From: Cryptomeria japonica
Lineage: Eukaryota; Streptophyta; Pinopsida; Cupressales; Cupressaceae
Direction: 5' to 3'
DNA length: 64,000 nucleotides
Assembly: GCF_030272615.1 (NCBI RefSeq)
Contig: NC_081406.1
Span: 218,062,997-218,126,996 of the forward strand
Position 1 is the stretch's first letter; every line of letters starts with the position of its first letter. Position numbers and translations under genes: made by a program. Below are positions 57,048 to 64,000 of this stretch, one piece after another. The notes under the pieces were generated by a model, which searched no databases, was not told the origin of the DNA, and saw only the letters and a list, made by a program, of their open reading frames with translations.

Positions 57048-59935
57048 CAGATACCAGACATTGACTCCACCTGGTTCCATAGGTTTGAACGTGTCTTTAA
57101 TCCCAATGACAAGTTGATCGAAGGTGACATGAGATCCTATTCCACACTCTAGGTTTAGCCGATATCTAGTTAGTTTTGGTGTCTTGGCTAGAGTTGCTTT
57201 GTTTAGATTCATGTGGTATTTCATGTTATCCTATGTTGGGTTGTCTTGAGGAGTTGTGATTATTAATTAATTAATTGGCTTATATAGTTTATCAATATTA
57301 AATTAAATTAATGGATGGCATTGATATTTAGATATGATTGTGTATTTAATTATTGAAGGTTATTATTTATTCATGTTATTTTGTGGATCATAATATTTGG
57401 CATTTACAATTATGCATGAAATATTATTTATTTATTTATTATTATATTTTATACGTATGTGGGAGATATTAATGACCTTGATATTAAATTATTATTGGTT
57501 GGAGCATTTATAGGTAATTGTATATTTAATTATTTGTTTATCGTTTATTTATTTATTGTTAACTTATCTATTTATTGGTTTTTTTTTGTTATTATTTATT
57601 TACTTATCCCTTATTATGATTGACCCTTTTGAAAATTTTGTTTGTGGGATAATATTATTTAATTGTTTATTTATTTATTTATACTAATTTCATGGTTTAA
57701 AATTTATTGGGCTTTTGATTTATTTATTTTATTTATTAGTCCTTTCTATTTTAATTATTGGTTAATGAGTTTATTTATTATTTATTATTGTTTATTTTTC
57801 CTACCCATTTATTTATTATTTATCTTACCTACCCTCTCTCATTATTGGCTATGAGTTTGGAGATTGTAATAATATTATTTTATATTGTTCTACCTCAATA
57901 TTTGGCATGGTTGGTATTAAATATTATATTTTGGATTATTTTGATTGGTTGGGGAAGTTGTATAGTTTTTGATTAATTTCTATTTATTGGGAGATTTGAG
58001 TTTGTTGTGTGTGTGGTTTGGCTGGAGAATTTTTTAAGAATTATTGACTTGGCTTTTGGAGCTTGGCTTGGATTTGCTTGAGGCTGTGATTTTTGTTGGT
58101 GGATTGAAGATTTGGCTTGTCGCTTCTACAACAATTTTGCATTCCATAACTTCTATTTTCCAGGTTGGGGATTTTTAATCCTTCTTATGCAATTCGATTT
58201 GAAAAGATTGTATTCTTTGTGTATGTGAAATGATTGTTGGGGGAAAATTTATGGCTAATGTATTTGCTGGGATTTTATTCTTGATTTTGGTTATTGGGAA
58301 TTTTGGTTTTTGGACTCCCATGACTGTATATTGTCGTGAACGAGTCTATTTCTATGATATTGTATGCTTGGTTTATTGGTTGTATTATTCTTTGGGATTT
58401 TTAAAGTTTCCATTCCCTTGAGAATACCTATAGTGTTGTGTTATGAATATATGGAGTTTGGTTTTTATTTTGTATTGATGGGTGGATCTTGACCTTGTGA
58501 AAGAGTTTGTAATGCTAGAAGGCTTTGTGCTTAGTTTTGGTATTTTGATTTATAATCCCATCTAAGGTCGTTTTATGCCTTATTCCATCAAGTTGGCTAT
58601 GGTTATATATTTATTTATCTTTTTGGACAACTGATTATTTTAATTTCCGTTTCTAAGTTTGTTAACTCTATATTTTGTATGCACTATACTGGTGGGGTAT
58701 ATGCACTAAATAATATGTCGTATGAGCTATTGTAATGTTTATATGTGCTAGTATGTTGTATAAATGTGATGCACTAGTTAATTTATGCGCTGAATCTTTT
58801 TGTATATGCGTTGCCTCATTGTTTTTCCTTTTTTGAGTCGTTTTTGTTATCTATTGTAATTTTTACCAGTCTAGAGGTTGTTTTCTGGGTCTTTGTGTAT
58901 TCTTGTGTTGACCCAGGATTGATTTTATTATCAGAGATGGACATTTATGTTAATTATAGATTTGGAAAGATTGATATGCCTTGTTGTTGATTATTGGGCT
59001 CATGTTGGATATATGTAATATTGTGGTTATTGGATATTATGTGGTTTTCATTTTACCTATGTATGAGGCTAAATTATTGGCATTTTGATATGCATTTTTC
59101 ATGATTTATCATTTTGATATAGTGAACGGGTATATGCTCCACGTTGTGGTACCAAAAGGGGGTCTTAAGATGTCACTTTTTTTTTTTTTTTTTGAAATCA
59201 GCAAAGTCTGAACTTCAACGATAAATTGAAGATAGTTACACTCCAAATTTGAAGATACAACAAGAACAAGAGTTAGAGTGCTTCGAGTCTACTTTCTAAA
59301 CTACTAATTTTTTTTGAAAATGGTGGAGATTAAGGGCTTCAAAAAGGGGGGCCACAAAAAGTGGTCCTGTTTTTATGCAAAAAACATAACATAGCGTCTG
59401 TTGTGCCCCCCCTAAAATGTTTTTTTTTTTTTTTAATTTTTAAAATCGCTTTAGTGAGAAATTAGCTAACACCTTGTAGTTTATGCCATATTTTTTAGCT
59501 AATTTTTTAATGAGTATATGATTTTTTACTAATTTTTGAAGTGGACACATCCTGAAAAATAGAAATTTGAGCATGCTCCCCCCTAAAATCATTGAAAACA
59601 AATAAAAAATCAAAACTTTTTTTTAAATTGTGTAGAATGGAGTCTAGTTTCTAAAAATGTAAGTTTTTTCAAAATCTGATGAATGTGTAAAAATCTATAC
59701 CCAAAATAGTGTATGTTGGTTTATGACAAAAAACGGACAAACTGACAAAAGAAATTATAGATGAAAGACAATGAAATCAAAATTTGAAATAAATTACATT
59801 GTTGGATAGCTAAGAGGGAGCTCAAGTTTACCATGGTATTTTTTTAACTTCATTGAAACACGTGCAAACTTGATAGAGAGCACGACCAAAAATATGTCAA
59901 AATTTTCAATGTTCTGATAAAAACATGTCTCTAGC
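57048..59935. other. AT-rich stretch, probably old LTR or leader sequence
   Basis: No gene supported. It contains very AT-rich TTTATTTATT runs (57240-57860), long T tracts near 59180 and 59418, and a short array of the ATGCGCTA-type motif (58678-58815). The motif links it to the Tat family, so it may be the remains of such a leader. Confidence 0.4.
58675..58815 (+). repeat. Short array of ATGCRCTA motif
   Basis: TATGCACTA, TATGTGCTAG, GATGCACTAG and TATGCGCTG occur about 20-28 nt apart. This is the same motif and near period as in the Tat element arrays. Confidence 0.5.
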
Positions 59936-60015
59936 CTAAAATGATCGTCCAAACCTTTGGGTTGGATGCCCAAGGCAAATCCAAACCATAGGTTTGGTGT
60001 TTCCCAAAGTGGGCC

Positions 60016-60135
60016 ATTTGGCGCATGCCAAATATGGTGCTCGCCCTATTTGGCGTGCGCCAAATGTGATGAATGGATATTCCATTTGGCGGGCGCCAAA
60101 TGTGGTCCATATTCCACATTTGGCAAGCACCAAAT
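60016..60135. repeat. Four clustered ATTTGGCGNNNGCCAAAT palindromes
   Basis: Eighteen-base palindromes lie at 60016-60033, 60048-60065, 60084-60101 and 60118-60135. The central bases vary, but the ATTTGG/CCAAAT arms are kept. Further copies lie in the centre of the long palindrome (60357-60390) and at 62221-62238 and 62312-62329. Confidence 0.8.
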
Positions 60136-60610
60136 AAGGATGAAGAGGGAGATAGCTCGAGGGATAGGAGAATAAGGGAATTGTGAGAGCTAGAGAGGGG
60201 AGGGACAAAGAAGAGTATGTATCTATAAGAATTAAGAGCCCGAGAAGAGGTAAGGGGAGAGAGAGAATATGAGATCTAGTTCATAGAGAGAGAGATGGAA
60301 GTATGAGGGAAGGGAGATAATGAAGGGAGAGGTGAGATGGGGGTTTCTATGTACACATTTGGCGCTCTCCTTATTTGGCACGCGCCAAATGTGTACATAG
60401 AAACCCCCATCTCACCTCTCCCTTATTTATCTCCCTTCCCTCGTAGTTCCATCTCTCTCTATGAACTAGATCTCATATTCTCTCTCTCCCCTTACCTCTT
60501 CTCGGGCTCTTCATTCTTATAGATACATACTCTTCTTTGTCCCTCCCCTCTCTAGCTCTCACAATTCCCTTATTCTCCTATCCATCGAGCTATCTCCCTC
60601 TTCATCCTTA
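60135..60610. repeat. Near-perfect long inverted repeat, arms about 230 bp, 16-nt loop
   Basis: The left arm 60135-60365 is the reverse complement of 60382-60610, with only a few mismatches by eye. The left arm is purine-rich (GGGAGAGAGAG-type), the right arm pyrimidine-rich. The loop (60366-60381) sits between GGCGC and GCGCC. A transcript would fold into one long hairpin. Confidence 0.9.
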
Positions 60611-60674
60611 CACCCATCTAATTCCCTCTCTCACCTCTTTCCCTCACTTTCTTCCTGACTCCCTCCTCTCTCTA

Positions 60675-62030
60675 GGTCCTAAGGGGTCATAGGACACCAT
60701 ATGACCCCTTAGGACACAATATGACCCCTAACAACACCTAAGGGGTCATATGGTGTCCTAAGGGGTCATAGGACACCATATGGCCTCTTAGGTTACCATA
60801 GGACCCATAATGACACCATATTCTGTCCTAAGTGGTCATAGGACACCATATGACCCCTTAGGACACCATACAACCCATAATGACACCATATGGTGTCTTA
60901 ATGGGTCATAGGACACCATATGACCCCTTAGGTGTCGTTAGGGGTCATATTGTGTCCTAAGGGGTTATATGGTGTCCTATGACCCCTTAGGACACCATAT
61001 GACCCCTTAGTACACCATATGGTGTTAGTATGGTTTGTATGGTGTCCTATGACCCCTTAGGACACCGTATCAGCCCCTAGAACACCATATGGGGTTAGTA
61101 TGGTCTTATGGTGTGCGATGATCCCTTAGGACACCATATGACCCCTTAGGACACCATACGACCCATAACGACACCATATTGTGTCCTAAGGGGTCATAGG
61201 ATACCATATGACCCCTTACGACACCATACGACCCATAACGACACCATATTGTGTCCTAAGGGGTCATAGGACACCATATGACCCCTTACGACAACATATG
61301 ACCCCTAATGACACCTAAGGGGTCATATGGTGTCCTATGGACCCATAGGACACCATATGACCCCTTAGGTGTCCATACGACCCATAACGACACCATATTG
61401 TGTCCTAAGGGATCATATGGTGTCCTAAGGGGTCATATGACACCATATGACCCCTTAGGACACCATACGACCCATAATGACACCATATTGTGTTGTAAGG
61501 GGTCATATGGTGTCCTAAGGTGTCATAGGACACCATATGACCCCTTATGACACCATATGACCCATAACGACACCATATTGTGTCCTAAGGGGTCATATGG
61601 TGTCTTAAGGGGTCATAACACACCATATGACCTGTTAAGACAAAATATGATCCCTAATGACACCTAAGGGGTCATATGGTGTCCTATGGCCCCATAGGAC
61701 ACCATATGACCCCTTAGGACACCATACGACCCATAACGACACCATATTGTGTCCTAAGGGGTCATAGGACACCATATGACCCATAACAACACCATATTGT
61801 GTCCTAAGGGGTCATATGGTGTCCTAAGGGGTCGTAGGACACCATATTTTGTCCTAAGGGGTCATATGGTGTCCTAAGGGGTCATAGGATACCATATGAC
61901 CCCTTACGACACCATACAACCCATAACGACACCATATTGTGTCTTAAGAGGTCATATGGTATCATAAGGGGTCATAGGACACCATATGACCCCTTATGAC
62001 ACCATGTGACCCCTTAGAACACCATATTGT
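60675..62030. repeat. Second tandem array on the TCCTAAGGGGTCATATG core
   Basis: Units combine 'GACACCATATGACCCCTTAG', its complement, and 'CATACGACCCATAACGACAC', with a period near 75-95 bp and many orientation switches. The core is the same as in the array at 31986-33288. Apparent ORFs across it, such as 61308-61550, are repeat translations. Confidence 0.85.
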
Positions 62031-62185
62031 TTAGCATATTGGGTTATAGGGTCTATGGTTATTGTATAGGGTTGAGGATTTAGCATATTTGGTCATACGA
62101 TCTAGGGTATTTGTTATAGGTTTGAAATGGTTTAATTTTTATGGTCGTGGCTATCAAACTATAGGGTATAGAGTATAGATTATAG

Positions 62186-62350
62186 GGTATAGAGTAGAAA
62201 TTTATCAAAGGTTAAAAAATATTTGGTGCTAGCCAAATGAGCTGCACTAAAAAATGGTTATAGGGTATAGAGTAGAAATTTATCAAAGGTTAAAAAATTA
62301 CAATGGAAGTCATTTGGTGCGTGCCAAATGAGTTGCACTAAAAAGCGGTT
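62186..62350 (+). repeat. Tandem duplication of about 80 bp
   Basis: 'GGGTATAGAGTAGAAATTTA' plus 'TCAAAGGTTAAAAAAT' and a GCCAAAT palindrome occur twice in a row, around 62186 and 62262. The second copy holds a short extra segment. Confidence 0.7.
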
Positions 62351-62784
62351 ATATGGGACTCTTGACCTATGATATAAAGCCCACATTCTCTCATTTTGTC
62401 TTCTTTCTGCGCATGATCAGACAAAAAAATGCTTTTTGCATGGTGTTGACATTTTATGCAAGGTTATTTTATACATTCCATTAGCTCTCCACCACCTTTT
62501 TTTTCATTTGGCAATGTCAAAGAGGAAGAACATTGCCTTTTTTATCAAATTTGAGTAATTGAGGTAATATTTTCTTGTTTTTAGAATTCAAATACTTATT
62601 AAGTGTTATTTTGTTTAAATGTTAGAATAAAAGTGTGAGTCAAAATTGATTATAATCCTATTAGATTTACATTAGATTTAACAATGCATTTGAAGGAAGT
62701 TGCATAAGAAAATTATTTGTTTAGTGGTTCAAAACAAAATTTGCAATTTCATACATCCTTTTTAAGATCTTATGAAATAATTAA

Positions 62785-63107
62785 AAAAAGGAATACATGA
62801 AATAATTTCAATTTCATATATCCATTTTAACATATGCATAATTAGGATAGTCATAGATGCATTAGGAATGTCCTAACATAATTAGGATAGTCATAGATCC
62901 ATTAGGACTACCCCTTACGCCTCTTGAAATCTCTTTATGAATTCACTTTATTCTCTTTTATATGCATGTACATGTAGAAATCATCATCATGCCGAGGAAA
63001 CGACCAAAAAATGTAACACCAGAAGAGCGTGAATCTAAGAATGCAAAAAAAAGAGAAGGAATGAAGCAACTTTGTGAACAAAGGAAATTGAATACCATAG
63101 AAGAAGA
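62785..63107 (+). repeat. Upstream copy of an 893-bp-spaced direct repeat
   Basis: It matches 63678-64000 without gaps and with few differences, mostly C/T or A/G transitions. It includes the promoter-side region and the first codons of the ORF at 62989. The match runs to the window edge, so the duplication may be longer. Confidence 0.9.
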
Positions 63108-63603
63108 TGTGCCAATTGAAGAGGAACATGAAATATCCATCCAATCTATGAGAGAGACAAAATTGGCCACACAAAGGCAACAAATGCAAAACCTTCATGC
63201 AATGAGACAATTGAATCCCGAGGTTGAGAGCATGTCTACCACAATTCAAGTTGAAGGCACCCCATCTCTTACATCTCAAGTTGAAGGCACACCATCTCTT
63301 ATTGGCACACCATTGGTGTCTACAACATCTCATATTGAATGCACTCCCTCTATGACATTTGACGTTGCAAGTACTTCACGACTGACATCAAGTATTGGAG
63401 CTACACCATCTTGTACACCTCAATTTCAAGGTATGTCATCATTTTCATCTCCGATTGAAGGTATGCCACCTATCCCTAATATTGTTGACAATCCTAATCT
63501 TGAGGTAACTCAAAGTTTGAGAACACCTCCTACAGTTTTGCATAGAAAGCCTAAGTATTTGATTGATATTGATGCTAATGTTTTATGGTTGACAAGATTC
63601 TGA
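62989..63603 (+). CDS. Hypothetical protein with basic, charged N-terminus
   Basis: I chose the ATG at 62989 (MPRKRPKN), giving about 204 residues; an in-frame ATG at 62962 adds nine hydrophobic residues. The first 70 residues are highly charged and helical, with an internal repeat ('ESKNAKKREGMKQLCEQRKLN' shortened and 'ETKLATQRQQMQNLHAMRQLN' shortened align). Residues 75-175 are Ser/Thr/Pro-rich with 'VEGTPSL' repeats. The end 'LHRKPKYLIDIDANVLWLTRF' looks like a domain cut short. Basic N-termini of this type occur in plant Helitron and other transposon proteins, so it may be a first exon or fragment of one, but I do not recognise it. A second copy starts 893 bp downstream and has a TGA at codon 5. 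Confidence 0.5.
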   Translation: MPRKRPKNVTPEERESKNAKKREGMKQLCEQRKLNTIEEDVPIEEEHEISIQSMRETKLATQRQQMQNLHAMRQLNPEVESMSTTIQVEGTPSLTSQVEGTPSLIGTPLVSTTSHIECTPSMTFDVASTSRLTSSIGATPSCTPQFQGMSSFSSPIEGMPPIPNIVDNPNLEVTQSLRTPPTVLHRKPKYLIDIDANVLWLTRF

Positions 63604-63677
63604 AGCGTACTTGTCAAAGACATGCTAACCGGATATGGAAAATATTTTTTGAGCCTTTAAATGAGACAAGAAGATGT

Positions 63678-64000
63678 TAAAAGGAATACATGAAATAATT
63701 TTAATTTCATATATCCATTTTAACATATGCATAATTAGGATAGTCATAGATGCATTAGGAATGTCCTAACATAATTAGGACAATCATAGATCCATCAGGA
63801 CTGCCCCTTACGCCTCTTGAAATCTCTTTATGAATTCACTTTATTCTCTTTTATGTGCATGTACATGTAGAAATCATCATCATGTCGAGGAAATGACCAA
63901 AAAATGTAACACCAGAAGAGCGTGAATCTAAGAATGCAAAAAAAAGAGAAGGAATGAAGCAACTTTGTGAACAAAGGAAATTGAATACCATAGAAGAAGA
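63678..64000 (+). pseudogene. Second, partial copy of the charged-protein gene and its upstream region
   Basis: It repeats 62785-63107 up to the window end. The start codon is kept (ATG at 63882), but the fifth codon is TGA where the first copy has CGA, a change expected from deamination of a methylated CpG. The rest is beyond the window. Confidence 0.75.

Noticed and set aside
57663-57976. Hydrophobic ORFs resembling membrane proteins
   Set aside because: They arise from TTTATTTATT-rich DNA; Phe/Leu/Ile runs are a composition effect.
61308-61550. ORF with YDPLG-type repeats on the + strand
   Set aside because: It is only a translation of the tandem array; the repeat unit explains it fully.

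Overview
The window looks like nuclear DNA from a seed plant with a large, retrotransposon-filled genome. I see one clearly intact host gene in 64 kb: a single-exon SAUR (auxin-responsive) gene at 40778-41305. Almost everything else is LTR retrotransposons, a LINE, a SINE, inverted-repeat elements and tandem arrays. The style of the repeats suggests a gymnosperm, probably a conifer, but that is inference and I cannot name a species.

Left part (1-24530) is a nest. The oldest layer is a Copia-type LTR element on the minus strand. Its right LTR is 23751-24530, followed by a tRNA-Met-like primer site, a coiled-coil plus CCHC-knuckle gag, and a long unrecognised second protein. That protein is interrupted by a + strand solo LTR (18063-19730, 5-bp target duplication TAACC). 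It is interrupted again by a very large Ty3/Gypsy element of the Tat type (window start to 17357, minus strand). The Tat element has a 5' LTR (15901-17357), primer site, 3-kb leader, gag, protease, G-patch segment, RT, two RNase H domains, integrase, polypurine tract and the first 344 bp of its 3' LTR. Between integrase and 3' LTR, on the opposite strand, it carries an extra gene encoding a plant mobile domain (PMD) protein with its own TATA box and a probable 1.2-kb intron. Arrays of a TAGCGCAT-like motif with a period near 20 nt lie upstream of both gag and the PMD gene, each in the sense orientation of the gene it precedes.

Middle part (24531-40000) is AT-rich. It holds a tRNA-derived SINE with a 14-bp target duplication (31593-31879), a higher-order tandem array built on a palindromic core (31986-33288), and a coding-poor LTR element (34119 to about 38282) whose polypurine tract matches that of the Tat element. 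The SAUR gene follows, with a TATA-like box and a short upstream ORF.

Right part (44000-64000) contains a minus-strand retroelement with an unrecognised decayed protein (46705-48750) and an LTR built of GC-rich 'TTCCGGGGT' repeats. Next come a Copia gag fragment with its long LTR, which hosts a terminal-inverted-repeat element, and a LINE fragment (DUF4283-like ORF1 and AP-endonuclease). A 1.05-kb solo Copia LTR with target duplication GTTTG follows. After these lie a near-perfect 476-bp palindrome, clustered TTTGGCGC/GCGCCAAA palindromes, a second tandem array sharing the core of the first, and a basic-N-terminus ORF that is partly duplicated in tandem 893 bp further on.

Most retroelement genes are broken by stops, many of the CGA-to-TGA kind expected from deamination of methylated CpG. 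The interest therefore lies in element architecture and repeats rather than in host pathways.
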